Source: an uncultured Rhizobiaceae group bacterium (GTDB taxonomy: Bacteria > Pseudomonadota > Alphaproteobacteria > Rhizobiales > Rhizobiaceae). Taken from it: 64,000 nt of DNA. Made by a program: the position numbers and the translations under genes. Location: positions 248,001 to 312,000 of the forward strand of contig CALGMR010000009.1 of assembly GCA_937958815.1 (NCBI GenBank). Direction: 5' to 3'. The notes below the pieces were generated by a model, which had not been told where the DNA came from, did not search any database, and saw only the letters and a program-made list of their open reading frames with translations. Below, piece after piece: positions 30,507 through 39,956 of the stretch (position 1 is its first letter; every line of letters starts with the position of its first letter).

Positions 30507-30741
30507 GGCTTGCGTCTTTCTGGTCGAAATCGGAACAAAACATGCACAAATACTGGATTCAGTCAATGCAAGGAATTCTTAACCACCGCATTTAACCCGC
30601 AGTTTACCAAGGGGAAAAGTAAACAGACACTTTACGCAATACAGACGATTTGATTCACTTTTCGGTCGTTCCTTGCTGGCACATTTCATTCAAGACCCAT
30701 GGTTCGGGTATGTTTTGACGAGCAAGTAAGTGAGTACGTCT

Positions 30742-31533
30742 ATGCAAAATTTTCTAAAAATGGCTGTTGCAGCCGCAACTCTTAGTTTCGCCTCTGCGTT
30801 AACTTTTGGCACTGCAAACGCCGGAGAACGCTATACAGCACCTCCGCCTGTTGCGTTGAGCCCAGACCTGGCCTCTCCCTGGACTTTGCAATTGCAGCCG
30901 CGCAAGGCAACGCGTGCAGAACGCCGCCGCGCACAACGCCCGGCCCGTTTGAAGCGCCAAAAGACTTACAGCTATAAACCTGCAAAAGTGAAACGCAAAA
31001 AACGCATCAGATATACGGGCAGTGTTGCAAGCAGCCAGCGTCGCGTTTCCAACAGCGGCTCGGTTCAAACCCTTAAAGATCCAAGCCTGCTGCCGGTAAC
31101 AGTGAACTATAATGGCAGCGCAAAAGCTGGTGAGATCATCGTCAACACGATTGAACGCCGTTTGTATTTGGTTCTTCCAGGTCGCAAAGCCCGCCGTTAC
31201 GCCATTGGCGTCGGAAAGCCAGGTTTTGAATGGGCCGGTTCTCACAAAGTCACCCGCAAAGCGGTTTGGCCTTCTTGGACACCACCGAAAGAAATGATTA
31301 TACGCGAGCGCAAAAAAGGCCGCGAACTGCCAGCCTTTATGCCGGGTGGCCATAACAACCCAATGGGTGCGCGCGCACTCTACCTTGGTTCAACCATCTA
31401 TCGCATCCACGGCACCAACCAGGCTTGGAGCATCGGCAAAGCTGTTTCATCAGGGTGCATTCGCATGTTGAATGAAGACGTGATGGATTTATACGAGCGT
31501 GTTCCAGTGGGTGCACGCGTACGCGTGATCTGA
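30742..31533 (+). CDS. L,D-transpeptidase (YkuD domain)
   Basis: A 263-aa exported cell-wall enzyme that forms 3-3 cross-links in peptidoglycan or attaches proteins to it. The signal peptide ends at about FGTANAGE. A basic Arg/Lys/Pro-rich linker (about residues 55-95) precedes the YkuD domain. The active site HGTNQAWSIG...SSGCIRM includes the catalytic Cys. I chose ATG 30742, with AAGTGAG about 9 nt upstream; an in-frame GTG at 30730 is possible. The basic linker could bind the wall or anionic polymers. Divergent from tag across 235 bp. Confidence 0.92.
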   Translation: MQNFLKMAVAAATLSFASALTFGTANAGERYTAPPPVALSPDLASPWTLQLQPRKATRAERRRAQRPARLKRQKTYSYKPAKVKRKKRIRYTGSVASSQRRVSNSGSVQTLKDPSLLPVTVNYNGSAKAGEIIVNTIERRLYLVLPGRKARRYAIGVGKPGFEWAGSHKVTRKAVWPSWTPPKEMIIRERKKGRELPAFMPGGHNNPMGARALYLGSTIYRIHGTNQAWSIGKAVSSGCIRMLNEDVMDLYERVPVGARVRVI

Positions 31534-31535
31534 TT

Positions 31536-31647
31536 CCCATCCAAGTTGGATGGGTAAATCACTTTTCATCCTGTGAACTAAAACCACTATACAAAGAGAG
31601 AAACGTCACATTTTGGCAACATGACTTAAGAAGTTTCTCTTTTTTTG
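31536..31647 (+). terminator. Terminator region after the L,D-transpeptidase gene
   Basis: Two structures follow the stop. CCCATCCAA (31536-31544) and TTGGATGGG (31546-31554) are a perfect palindrome without a T-run. Further on, AGAGAAAC (31597-31604) and GTTTCTCT (31633-31640), with an inner GTCA/TGAC pair, form a stem followed by seven Ts to 31647. The second is the likely intrinsic terminator. Confidence 0.65.
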
Positions 31648-31764
31648 TGAAATGGAACTATCTGAGCGTTAAAATCGAGTTGTTCGTATCGACATTGAGC
31701 AAATTGGAAATTAAAACTTGCAGTTGGGATTTGGGCAAAGTCGCGAATAGAGTAGTTACATCAA

Positions 31765-32448
31765 ATGGCGAGACGTTGTTTCTATAAGGCATTATTAGCC
31801 AGCATTTTTATTCTTAGTGGTTTTTTTGCAAGTTTGAACGCTGCAAATGCTGAAGCGACTATATCCGTATTCACAGGTGCAAATTTCTCTCCACATTCTG
31901 GAGTGGATTATGATTTCAACAATGGCAATTCCGGCGATGTAACAGTTGGTTGGGATGGAGAATCGTTTGAACCACCACCCTATTATGGTGTTCGAGCGAC
32001 TTGGTGGTTGGAAGATACTCCACAATTCGGCATTGCCGCAGAATTCACCCATGCGAAGGTGAAGGCAGATCCTTTGCCCGCTGGATTTACCACTCTTGAA
32101 TTTACCGACGGCATTAATTTCGTAACTTTAAATGGCCTCTATCGCTATGATCTTGGCAACGGATTTACACCTTATGTCGGCATCGGTGGAGGTATCTCTG
32201 TGCCGCATGTGGAAGTCGATGATGGACCGGGCGGAGCTCCTGAAACAAGCGAATACCAAGTAACAGGGTTTGCAGCTCAAGCGTTTATTGGCATTGATTA
32301 TAAATTTGCGGACGACTGGTCTGTGTTTGGGGAATTTAAGAGCACCTATGGCCAAGTTGATGCTGATCTCGAAGGTGGCGGAAGTTTAGAAACAGATATT
32401 ATCAGCAATCAGATCATCATAGGACTGACCTATAAATTTCTTGATTGA
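31765..32448 (+). CDS. Outer membrane beta-barrel protein, possibly LpxQ-like
   Basis: A 227-aa exported protein with a signal peptide ending at NAANAEA and alternating amphipathic strands ending in the aromatic-rich C-terminus LTYKFLD, as expected for an eight-stranded outer membrane barrel. Internal segments VTVGWDGESFEPPPYYGVRATWW and FGIAAEFTHAKVKAD resemble the lipid A oxidase LpxQ of rhizobia, which converts a lipid A glucosamine to aminogluconate. This resemblance is from memory of the family and needs a search; a general OmpA/OmpW-like porin is the alternative. Single gene with a strong terminator behind. Confidence 0.65.
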   Translation: MARRCFYKALLASIFILSGFFASLNAANAEATISVFTGANFSPHSGVDYDFNNGNSGDVTVGWDGESFEPPPYYGVRATWWLEDTPQFGIAAEFTHAKVKADPLPAGFTTLEFTDGINFVTLNGLYRYDLGNGFTPYVGIGGGISVPHVEVDDGPGGAPETSEYQVTGFAAQAFIGIDYKFADDWSVFGEFKSTYGQVDADLEGGGSLETDIISNQIIIGLTYKFLD

Positions 32449-32470
32449 TACAGAAATACTCCGGGGAAAC

Positions 32471-32509
32471 AAAAAGGGTTCTGACCACTGTTGGTCAGAA
32501 CCCTTTTTT
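32471..32509. terminator. Bidirectional intrinsic terminator
   Basis: Perfect 17-bp stem, 32471-32487 and 32492-32508, with a CTGT loop, core GGGTTCTGACCA, A-run on the left and T-run on the right. It separates the outer membrane protein gene (+) from glcF (-) and serves both. Confidence 0.95.
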
Positions 32510-32520
32510 ATTTTCAGGTA

Positions 32521-33849
32521 TTATTCAGCTGCTTGAAGCTGAATCTGACCTTCTAGCTCGGTGGGCATGTCGCCGCCATGTGCCCAATTTAGAAGTTTGA
32601 CGGTGTGCACCACTGGAATGCCTGTGCCGCTGGCGATTTGCGTCAAACAGCCAATATTACCCGCCGCAATGACATCGGGCTTTGTGCTTTCAATATTGGC
32701 TACTTTGCGGTCGCGCAGTTTTCCAGCAATTTCGGGCTGGAGAATGTTGTAGGTTCCAGCCGAGCCGCAACACAAATGACTTTCTGGCGCTTCTTTCACC
32801 TGGAACCCTGCCCCTTTCAGCAAATCTTTGGGCGCTGTTTTGATTTTCTGGCCGTGTTGCAGAGAACAGGCAGCATGATAAGCCACTGTTAAAGACGCAG
32901 GTGCTTCGGTCTTCGGAAGTTCGAGAGCGGTGAGATATTCGCTCACATCTTTCGCGAGCGCTGAAACCTTGGCCGCTTTCTCCGCATATTCTGCATCGTT
33001 GCGCAGCATGTATCCGTAGTCCTTGATTGTGGTTCCGCAGCCCGATGTGGTGATGACAATCGCATCCAAACCGCCGTTTTCTAATTCGCGGGTCCACACA
33101 TCCACCATGTGTTTGGCGGCATCATGGGCTTGGTGCTCTTTGCCCATGTGATGCACCAGCGAACCGCAACAGGCTTCGCCTTGGGGCAAAACAACGTCCA
33201 CACCGATACGGTTGAGCAATTCAATTGTGGCTTTGTTGATACCTGCATCGAGCGCAGGCTGTGCACAACCTGTCAGCAGGGCAACGCGACCTCGTTTCGT
33301 GTCACTGGCGGGGAACGTTCCCGCTGTTGTGTGTTTGGTCTCGCCCGATACCTTCGAAGGCGCGAGGCGCAACATCGCCGCCACAGGTTTGAGCGGGCCA
33401 ACGGCATCAAACAGAGATGCAAACGGTTTTCCCAGTTTTGACAATTTGGTTGCGGCTGTAAAACGCCCACGATAAGGCAGAACCTTCGTCAACATATTGC
33501 GTGTCAGGCGGTTGATGATGGGACGCTTATACGTCTTTTCGATATGAACGCGCGCATGATCAACCAGATGCATATAGTGCACCCCTGACGGACAGGTGGT
33601 CATGCATGACAAACACGACAAGCAACGGTCGATATGCTTGGTTACTTTTTCATCGGCCGGACGATCATTTTCCAACATATCTTTGATCAGATAAATTCGA
33701 CCGCGCGGGGAATCCAACTCGTTGCCAAGCGTGATATATGTGGGGCATGTGGCGGTGCAAAACCCGCAATGGACACAGTTGCGCAAAATCTTTTCAGATT
33801 CCGCAACGCCAGCATCGGCCAATTGAGCGAGAGAAAAATTGGTTTGCAT
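32521..33849 (-). CDS. glcF: Glycolate oxidase iron-sulfur subunit GlcF
   Basis: A 442-aa protein with two 4Fe-4S clusters that passes electrons from the flavin subunits of glycolate dehydrogenase to the membrane quinone pool. Cluster motifs are NCVHCGFCTATCPTY and CLSCLSCMTTCPSGVHY; the C-terminal CCG domains appear as GEACCGSLVHH and HLCCGSAGTYN. I chose ATG 33849, with GGAG about 8 nt upstream; the open frame starts 12 nt earlier inside glcE. Third gene of glcD-glcE-glcF. Confidence 0.95.
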   Translation of the reverse strand: MQTNFSLAQLADAGVAESEKILRNCVHCGFCTATCPTYITLGNELDSPRGRIYLIKDMLENDRPADEKVTKHIDRCLSCLSCMTTCPSGVHYMHLVDHARVHIEKTYKRPIINRLTRNMLTKVLPYRGRFTAATKLSKLGKPFASLFDAVGPLKPVAAMLRLAPSKVSGETKHTTAGTFPASDTKRGRVALLTGCAQPALDAGINKATIELLNRIGVDVVLPQGEACCGSLVHHMGKEHQAHDAAKHMVDVWTRELENGGLDAIVITTSGCGTTIKDYGYMLRNDAEYAEKAAKVSALAKDVSEYLTALELPKTEAPASLTVAYHAACSLQHGQKIKTAPKDLLKGAGFQVKEAPESHLCCGSAGTYNILQPEIAGKLRDRKVANIESTKPDVIAAGNIGCLTQIASGTGIPVVHTVKLLNWAHGGDMPTELEGQIQLQAAE

Positions 33850-33850
33850 A

Positions 33851-35050
33851 TCAGGCTCCAACCATCCGGCCGGGGTTTAAAATCCCATTTGGATCAAAAT
33901 TCTCACGGTAGCGTTTGCTCAATGCGGCCAGCGGAGCGGCTTGGCGTTGGAATACGGGGACTGATTGTCTCGTCGTGGCGTCTGCGCGGATCAGGGTTGC
34001 ATGTCCACCACCGTTGACCTGAACAGAGGAGCGCACCAAGTCTGCCTTTGCGTCGCCTTCATTGACTTGAAGCCAGATTAGACCACCCTGCCAATCGTAG
34101 AATGCGTCAGCAGAGGTTGATGCTTTGATGGTTTCCACAATGCGATGGCCTTCACTCGGCGTGCATGAAATGCGCCAGACCGGTGAATTTTCGCCAGCAA
34201 ACGGCAGGCAATCGCGCACTGCCCACCATTGCGCCTTTGACGTTTGTTCGTCCAAGCGTTCATGGGTGCCAAAATCCGCTAGTAATTTGCCCAGCGCTTC
34301 GATGCGGTACGCCACGGATGGTGCGAAGCCTTCCAGCCGCAAAAGTGTGGTTGCATTGCTGTTGGCGAGATTAGTAGGCAAATGTGCAGCCCCAGAAACT
34401 TCCGCACTCGACCCCATAGCCAGCGCCATCGCTTCTGATGCTTGCGCGTCGCTCAAACCATACAGCGCGAGCGTTTGTTCCGTTTCTGATTTCGGCAGAA
34501 CTTTCACAATGATGTCGGTTAGAACAGCGAGCGTTCCGTAGGCTCCCGTTACCCCCTTTGCGAGATCGTAACCCGTCACATTTTTCACAACGCGTCCGCC
34601 TGATTTAAACACTTCGCCGCGCCCAGACACCGCCGTGATACCCAAAATATGGTCGCGCACCGAGCCTGATTTCAAACGGCGTGGGCCGCAAATATTGGTG
34701 CTCACCAAACCACCCAAAGTGCCATAACCCGCAGCACCACCCAGCATGGTTCCAAGGTCAACAGGTTCAAACTGCAATTCTTGATTGTGCTCATCGAGCA
34801 GAGCATGAATTTCGGAAAGTGGTGTTCCAGCTTTGGCGGAAAGAACCAACTCTTCCGGCTCGAACAATGTGACGCCGGACAATCCCGACATATCCAAACT
34901 ATGGGCCGTTTGCGTGGGGCGCCCAAGCGCGCGCTTGCTGCCCTGCCCGATGATTTCCAGCGGCATTTCCTCAGCCGCAGCCCATTGCACAGCGGCTAGA
35001 ACATCATCATTGGTCTTCGGGTGAAGATCTGCTTCCAACACGTCGCTCAC
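33851..35050 (-). CDS. glcE: Glycolate oxidase FAD-binding subunit GlcE
   Basis: A 399-aa FAD-linked oxidoreductase subunit of glycolate dehydrogenase, which with GlcD and GlcF oxidises glycolate to glyoxylate. The PCMH-type FAD site is visible in MLGGAAGYGTLGGLVSTN and GRGEVFKSGGRVVKNVTGYD. The start is GTG at 35050 with GAGG 9 nt upstream and 3 bp after the glcD stop. Its stop is 1 bp before the glcF start, so the three genes are tightly coupled. Confidence 0.93.
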   Translation of the reverse strand: MSDVLEADLHPKTNDDVLAAVQWAAAEEMPLEIIGQGSKRALGRPTQTAHSLDMSGLSGVTLFEPEELVLSAKAGTPLSEIHALLDEHNQELQFEPVDLGTMLGGAAGYGTLGGLVSTNICGPRRLKSGSVRDHILGITAVSGRGEVFKSGGRVVKNVTGYDLAKGVTGAYGTLAVLTDIIVKVLPKSETEQTLALYGLSDAQASEAMALAMGSSAEVSGAAHLPTNLANSNATTLLRLEGFAPSVAYRIEALGKLLADFGTHERLDEQTSKAQWWAVRDCLPFAGENSPVWRISCTPSEGHRIVETIKASTSADAFYDWQGGLIWLQVNEGDAKADLVRSSVQVNGGGHATLIRADATTRQSVPVFQRQAAPLAALSKRYRENFDPNGILNPGRMVGA

Positions 35051-35053
35051 TTT

Positions 35054-36550
35054 TTAAAACCTCGGCAAATCTGGAAACGGCACATTGCCTTTATGCACAT
35101 GCATACGGCCCAGTTCGGCACATCGATGAAGCTGGGGAAACACTTTTCCCGGATTCAAAAGCTGGTCGGGGTCGAATGCGCATTTTACCCGTTGCTGTTG
35201 CTTCAAATCATCTTCCGTGAACATTTCCGGCATGAGGTCGCGCTTCTCGACACCAACACCATGTTCGCCTGTGAGCACGCCACCGACCTCCACACACAGA
35301 CGTAAAATATCAGCACCGAACTCTTCCGTTTTTTCCAATTCACCTGGCACATTTGCATCATAGAGGATGAGCGGATGTAGATTGCCATCACCCGCGTGGA
35401 AAACATTTGCTACGCGCAAATTGTACTGTTCGGACAGTTCGCGCATACGCGCCAAAACGGTCGGTAATTCTTTGCGTGGAATGGTGCCATCCATGCAATA
35501 ATAGTCTGGCGAAATACGTCCCACGGCAGGAAACGCCGCTTTGCGGCCAGCCCAAAATGCGTTGCGCTCTTCTTCATTGCTGGAAATGCGCAATGTGGAA
35601 GATTTGTTTTTCTTGGCGATTACTTCCACGCGTCCGATCAGATAATCAACTTCCGCCTCTGGACCGTCGAGCTCCACGATCAGCAGCGCTTCCACATCGA
35701 GTGGATAGCCCGCATGTACAAAGTCTTCTGCAGCATGAATGGCAGGACGATCCATCATTTCCATGCCACCTGGAATAATGCCGTCTGAAATAATATCCGC
35801 CACGCATTGACCACCATCTTCCGATGTGGGGAAACCCACAAGCAGAGCGCGCGCGGTTTCAGGCTTTTGTAGAATGCGAACGGTGACTTCTGTCACCACA
35901 CCCAGAAGCCCTTCAGACCCTGTGATAACGCCCAATAGGTCGTAACCTTCCGCTTCCAAATGCTTGCCGCCAATGCGAATGATCTCGCCGTCGATGGTGA
36001 CCATTTCAACGCCCAAGACATTGTTGGCTGTCAGGCCATACTTGAGGCAGTGCACCCCGCCCGAATTTTCCGCCACATTGCCGCCAATCGAACAGGCGAT
36101 TTGAGAGGACGGGTCGGGGGCGTAGTAGAACCCTTCATCGGCCACGGCATGGGTGATACCCAGATTGGTGACACCAGGTTGCACCACGGCACAGCGGTTG
36201 GCGTAATCAATATCCAGCACACGGTTGAAGCGCGACATAACCAGCAGAACCGCGTCTTCCAATGGCAGCGCGCCGCCAGAAAGAGACGTGCCAGACCCAC
36301 GGGGGACAACTTTAATGCCGTTGTCACCACAATATTTCATGACCTCAGCGACTTGCGCCACAGTTTCAGGCAGAACAACAATGAACGGCAGAGCTTTGTA
36401 AGCGGTCAGACCATCGGATTCAAAAACCCGCATTTCGTTTTCGTCCGACACCACGCCTTCGCCTGGAACAATAGACTGCAAAGCAGACACAATCTGCGCA
36501 CGGCGCGACAGCACATCTTGATCAAGCGCAGGCATTAAAAGTCCGGACAT
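35054..36550 (-). CDS. glcD: Glycolate oxidase subunit GlcD
   Basis: A 498-aa FAD-linked 2-hydroxyacid oxidase, the catalytic subunit of glycolate dehydrogenase. The FAD pyrophosphate loop PRGSGTSLSGG lies near residue 82, the second FAD segment is GGNVAENSGGVHCLKYG, and the C-terminal GVLTGEHGVGVEKR contains active-site residues. SD GGGAGG is 7-8 nt upstream of the ATG. First gene of the operon; no glcC-type regulator is next to it. The 238 bp to the divergent vanZ-like gene should contain its promoter, but I found no clear operator. Confidence 0.95.
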   Translation of the reverse strand: MSGLLMPALDQDVLSRRAQIVSALQSIVPGEGVVSDENEMRVFESDGLTAYKALPFIVVLPETVAQVAEVMKYCGDNGIKVVPRGSGTSLSGGALPLEDAVLLVMSRFNRVLDIDYANRCAVVQPGVTNLGITHAVADEGFYYAPDPSSQIACSIGGNVAENSGGVHCLKYGLTANNVLGVEMVTIDGEIIRIGGKHLEAEGYDLLGVITGSEGLLGVVTEVTVRILQKPETARALLVGFPTSEDGGQCVADIISDGIIPGGMEMMDRPAIHAAEDFVHAGYPLDVEALLIVELDGPEAEVDYLIGRVEVIAKKNKSSTLRISSNEEERNAFWAGRKAAFPAVGRISPDYYCMDGTIPRKELPTVLARMRELSEQYNLRVANVFHAGDGNLHPLILYDANVPGELEKTEEFGADILRLCVEVGGVLTGEHGVGVEKRDLMPEMFTEDDLKQQQRVKCAFDPDQLLNPGKVFPQLHRCAELGRMHVHKGNVPFPDLPRF

Positions 36551-36788
36551 CGGCTAACCTCCCTAAGTGAGAATAGGGAAGACTAACAGGATGAAGATGC
36601 GTTCGCTATGGGTTTAATTACGGACAAAATGGCCTGCGTCGATTGGACTTGGATCCGTGCAGACCCAATCTCACTTCATAAATCGAAATGTTGGTCTATT
36701 TAGCGTGGGACATAAGTGAAATACATGGTTAGCATGCAGCAGGTATCGAAATATCATTGCTATGATTTGAATAACATATGGTCAGACA

Positions 36789-37175
36789 ATGCTGAAGTTA
36801 CTGCCCCTCATTCTCGCTGTCGCCTTAGCAATTCTTTCTGAACCCATTCGTTCGAGCTTTTCAATAGAAATTCAATCGTGCGAATACTTGCCGACTTCCA
36901 CCCAATTTTCTGCCACTTTTTTCAATGCCAAACACATCATTGGATACGGAGTCATCTGCTTGATTGCTCTGTTCACCTTCCAACATCGAACGGTTTGGTT
37001 TCCAATTGTTGGAGTTTTTATTTTCTCAATCACGATGGAATATCTACAGAGCTTTTTCACAACTGGGCACTGCCGCGCTTGGGACTTGATACCAAACGCT
37101 ATTGGTATTGGCATCGCAGTCTTTATATTTTGGTTCGCCCGCCGCGCTGCTTTCAAAAACCCAACGCCACAATAA
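36789..37175 (+). CDS. VanZ-like membrane protein
   Basis: A 128-aa integral membrane protein with about four hydrophobic helices. The VanZ-family signatures are FNAKHIIGYGVICLIAL and the acidic helix start MEYLQSFFTTGHCRAWDLIPN, in which a Glu and an Asp-containing loop are conserved. VanZ-like proteins are linked to teicoplanin resistance in enterococci, but in Gram-negatives the function is unknown. Single gene between glcD and the convergent lldD-type gene. Confidence 0.8.
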   Translation: MLKLLPLILAVALAILSEPIRSSFSIEIQSCEYLPTSTQFSATFFNAKHIIGYGVICLIALFTFQHRTVWFPIVGVFIFSITMEYLQSFFTTGHCRAWDLIPNAIGIGIAVFIFWFARRAAFKNPTPQ

Positions 37176-37182
37176 TTGCGCC

Positions 37183-38343
37183 TTAGCTGTTTTTCCTCAG
37201 CTCTTCAAAATCCAACAAGTTGTGACGGCCCACGTCTTTGATGTCGGTTTCACCGCACAGCGCCATTGTTGTGTCGAGCTCTTTCTTCATCACCTCAAGC
37301 GCTGTGGTCACACCAGCTTCGCCCATGGCACCCAGACCGTAGATATATGCTCGGCCAATGTAAGTGGATTTTGCACCCAGTGCGATGGCTTTGAAGACGT
37401 CTTGACCCGTGCGGATGCCACTGTCCATGTGAACTTCCACACGGTCCCCCACAGCATCAATGATGCGCGCCAGAAGATCGATTGGGGCGGCTGCGCCGTC
37501 CAGCTGTCTGCCGCCATGGTTGGAAACGATGATCGCGTCTGCGCCAATGTCGGCTGCTATTTTTGCGTCTTCCACATCGTTGATGCCTTTGAGAATAAGT
37601 TTGCGATCCCAGCGAGATTTCACCCATTCGATGCTCGACCAATCGAGGCTCTGATCAAATTGTGAGGCAGTCCATTCTGATAGGCTCGTCATATCGGTGA
37701 CGCCCTTGGCATGGCCAACGATATTGCCGAAGGATCGGTTTTTCGTCTGCAACATGTTCCAGCACCAACGCGGCTTCATTGCCAGATTTATCATGTTGGC
37801 AATGGTGGGTTTCGGTGGCGTGGACAAACCGTTTTTCACATCTTTGTGGCGTTGCCCCAAAATTTGAAGATCAAGTGTCAGAACCAACGCTTCGCAATTG
37901 GCGTCATAGGCGCGCTGAATCAAACGCTCGATATATTCGCGGTCGCGCATGACATAAAGCTTGAACCAGAATGGCTTTGTGGTGTGTTTTGCCACTTCTT
38001 CGATGGAACATACGCTCATTGTGGAGAGCGTATAGGGCACACCGAATTTTTCCGCAGCACGCGCGGCAGCAATCTCGCCATCGGCATGTTGCATGCCCGT
38101 TAATCCCACCGGCGCCAGCGCTACGGGCATGGAAACATCACGGCCAATCATCTCAGATTTCAAAGAACGGTTGTCGATGTTCACGGCCACACGCTGGCGC
38201 AATTTGTATTTTTCAAATGCGTTTGTGTTGTCGCGATATGTGCCCTCGGTATAGGCCCCTGAATCCGCATAATCATAAAACATACGTGGCACGCGACGAC
38301 GGGCCAGATTTTGAAGATCGGCGTTGCAGGTGATGACAGGCAT
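37183..38343 (-). CDS. lldD: FMN-dependent L-lactate dehydrogenase family
   Basis: A 386-aa alpha-hydroxy-acid dehydrogenase of the glycolate oxidase/lactate dehydrogenase family. The FMN barrel begins NLARRRVPRMFYDYADSGA; the catalytic His and Arg are in VSNHGGRQLDGA, and the FMN phosphate site is HMDSGIRTGQDVFKAIALGA. I chose ATG 38343 with AAGGAA 9 nt upstream over an upstream start in the same frame. LldD is the best guess; a related 2-hydroxyacid such as mandelate or glycolate is possible. Its position near glcDEF fits hydroxyacid oxidation. Confidence 0.9.
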   Translation of the reverse strand: MPVITCNADLQNLARRRVPRMFYDYADSGAYTEGTYRDNTNAFEKYKLRQRVAVNIDNRSLKSEMIGRDVSMPVALAPVGLTGMQHADGEIAAARAAEKFGVPYTLSTMSVCSIEEVAKHTTKPFWFKLYVMRDREYIERLIQRAYDANCEALVLTLDLQILGQRHKDVKNGLSTPPKPTIANMINLAMKPRWCWNMLQTKNRSFGNIVGHAKGVTDMTSLSEWTASQFDQSLDWSSIEWVKSRWDRKLILKGINDVEDAKIAADIGADAIIVSNHGGRQLDGAAAPIDLLARIIDAVGDRVEVHMDSGIRTGQDVFKAIALGAKSTYIGRAYIYGLGAMGEAGVTTALEVMKKELDTTMALCGETDIKDVGRHNLLDFEELRKNS

Positions 38344-38463
38344 ATTTATTCGTTCCTTGGCAAAAACTTCGCTGTAGGGGTAGTCTAGGCGACCTATATA
38401 AATCAAGTTCGGACTTCACACGCCGTAAACTTCACAGATGAATACATTTGGGAAGCTCAACAC

Positions 38464-39102
38464 ATGCCCCTCCAAAATCGAATGCAGCCTGATGGCGATA
38501 TTGTTGCCAATTCCTCACGTGGAACTTTGTTTGGAAATAGAGGGGGCCGCATTCACGATGGAGACACAAAAACACTACATTCCACCAAACGATGGACTTC
38601 GCGCCAATGGATTTGTTGTGTTTTGGACTTCAAAGACCGTCAACGGGAGTTGATGAGTTCCAACAGCTACACCGAATTGTTTTTCCTAGATGAAGTCACA
38701 GCGTTGGCTGCTGGGCACCGTCCCTGCTTTGAATGCCGTCGCAAAGCGGCTGTGGCTTATGGCGAGGCTTGGAAATTGGGGGTTGGTCTCGAAAAGCGCC
38801 CATCAGCACCTGAGATGGATCGAATTCTGCACGATCAACGGTTGGCAAATCGAAAACCACAAACGCATCAGCGAGAGTGGCGCGCGCTGCCAGATGGTGC
38901 CATGATTATTGCCCATGATGATTGGATTGCAAAGTTTCAAGGCGAGGCTTTGCTATGGTCATTTGAGGGATATTGTAAAGCGCCACAGGCGTTTGCCCCA
39001 CAGCCACAAAATTTGGTTGATTGCCTTACACCGCCAGCCACCTTAACCGCGTTGGAAAATGGCTATCAGCCGCTCTGGCATCCTTCTGCATATTTGGTCT
39101 AA
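38464..39102 (+). CDS. Conserved hypothetical protein with CxxC motif
   Basis: A 212-aa protein without signal peptide or membrane segment. I know it as a conserved alphaproteobacterial hypothetical but not with a function. Visible features: NRGGRIHDGD near residue 25, SRQWICCVLDFKDRQR, SYTELFFLDEVTALAAGHRPCFECRRKA with Cys88 and Cys91, and a C-terminal LTPPAT...NGYQPLWHPSA. The segment GHRPCFECRR resembles the zinc-binding RPCKRCRP of the Ada regulator N-domain, so a metal or nucleic-acid role is conceivable. Probably co-transcribed with rsmE, 8 bp downstream. Confidence 0.75.
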   Translation: MPLQNRMQPDGDIVANSSRGTLFGNRGGRIHDGDTKTLHSTKRWTSRQWICCVLDFKDRQRELMSSNSYTELFFLDEVTALAAGHRPCFECRRKAAVAYGEAWKLGVGLEKRPSAPEMDRILHDQRLANRKPQTHQREWRALPDGAMIIAHDDWIAKFQGEALLWSFEGYCKAPQAFAPQPQNLVDCLTPPATLTALENGYQPLWHPSAYLV

Positions 39103-39110
39103 ATGGGCGC

Positions 39111-39854
39111 ATGCCACGCTACGATTTCACATCACAACGCTTGTTTATGGATGTTCCGCTTTCTGCGGGAACCACGGTTGAACTCGATCGTGGACAAGCC
39201 AATTATCTGTTGAACGTTCTGCGCCTTCGTGATGGAGACCATGTTCTTGTATTCAACGGTCGTGATGGAGAATGGCGGGCCAATATTGTGCCTCAAGGCC
39301 GCAAGAAAGCAGCGCTTTCAATTGTTGCGCAATCGCGGCCACAACCCGCAGCCTATGATCTCGTCTATCTGTTTGCGCCGCTCAAACAGGCGCGCATGGA
39401 GTATATGGTGCAAAAAGCGGTCGAAATGGGTGCGGGACATCTTCAGCCTGTTCTCACGGATTTCACCCAACTGCGAAAAATCAATGCCGAAAAGATGCAT
39501 CTTCAATCTGTGGAAGCTGCAGAACAATGCGGAATTCTGACCATCCCCAAGGTCAATGAGCTGCAACCGTTGGACGCCGCACTTGACGAAATCGCTCATG
39601 AACGCACCATAGTCTTTTGCGATGAAGGCTGTGCATCGCAAAATCCGATTCCCATTTTGCAGGGCATCAAGTCCAAAAAACTCGCTGTGCTTGTGGGGCC
39701 GGAAGGTGGGTTTTCGCAAGAAGAACGCGAAATGCTTAAAGCGCGCAAAAACGTTGTTGCCATTCCGCTTGGCCCCCGCGTTTTGCGGGCAGATACGGCA
39801 GCGGTTGCAGCGCTTGCAATGGTTCAATCTGTTTTGGGTGATTGGCACGATTGA
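39111..39854 (+). CDS. rsmE: 16S rRNA (uracil-1498-N3)-methyltransferase RsmE
   Basis: A 247-aa SPOUT-fold methyltransferase that makes m3U1498 in 16S rRNA. PUA-like N-domain (RLFMDVPLSAGTTVEL...HVLVFNGRDGEW) and C-terminal trefoil knot with LVGPEGGFSQEE and LGPRVLRADTAAVAAL. I chose ATG 39111 directly behind the preceding gene; the open frame from 39021 is a shadow. Followed at 102 bp by gshA. Confidence 0.95.
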   Translation: MPRYDFTSQRLFMDVPLSAGTTVELDRGQANYLLNVLRLRDGDHVLVFNGRDGEWRANIVPQGRKKAALSIVAQSRPQPAAYDLVYLFAPLKQARMEYMVQKAVEMGAGHLQPVLTDFTQLRKINAEKMHLQSVEAAEQCGILTIPKVNELQPLDAALDEIAHERTIVFCDEGCASQNPIPILQGIKSKKLAVLVGPEGGFSQEEREMLKARKNVVAIPLGPRVLRADTAAVAALAMVQSVLGDWHD

Positions 39855-39956
39855 ACTCAATTGCAATCACACCCACGTAATTGAAGAATTTCTTTCTTGC
39901 GCCGCGCTGCCAGCAGGGGTAGCGATTTAGGCAATGGATGACTTGGAGCCCATTTC

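Noticed and set aside
36640-36675. GATTGG/CCAATC inverted repeat before glcD
   Set aside because: Only 6 bp with an 18-nt gap; expected by chance.
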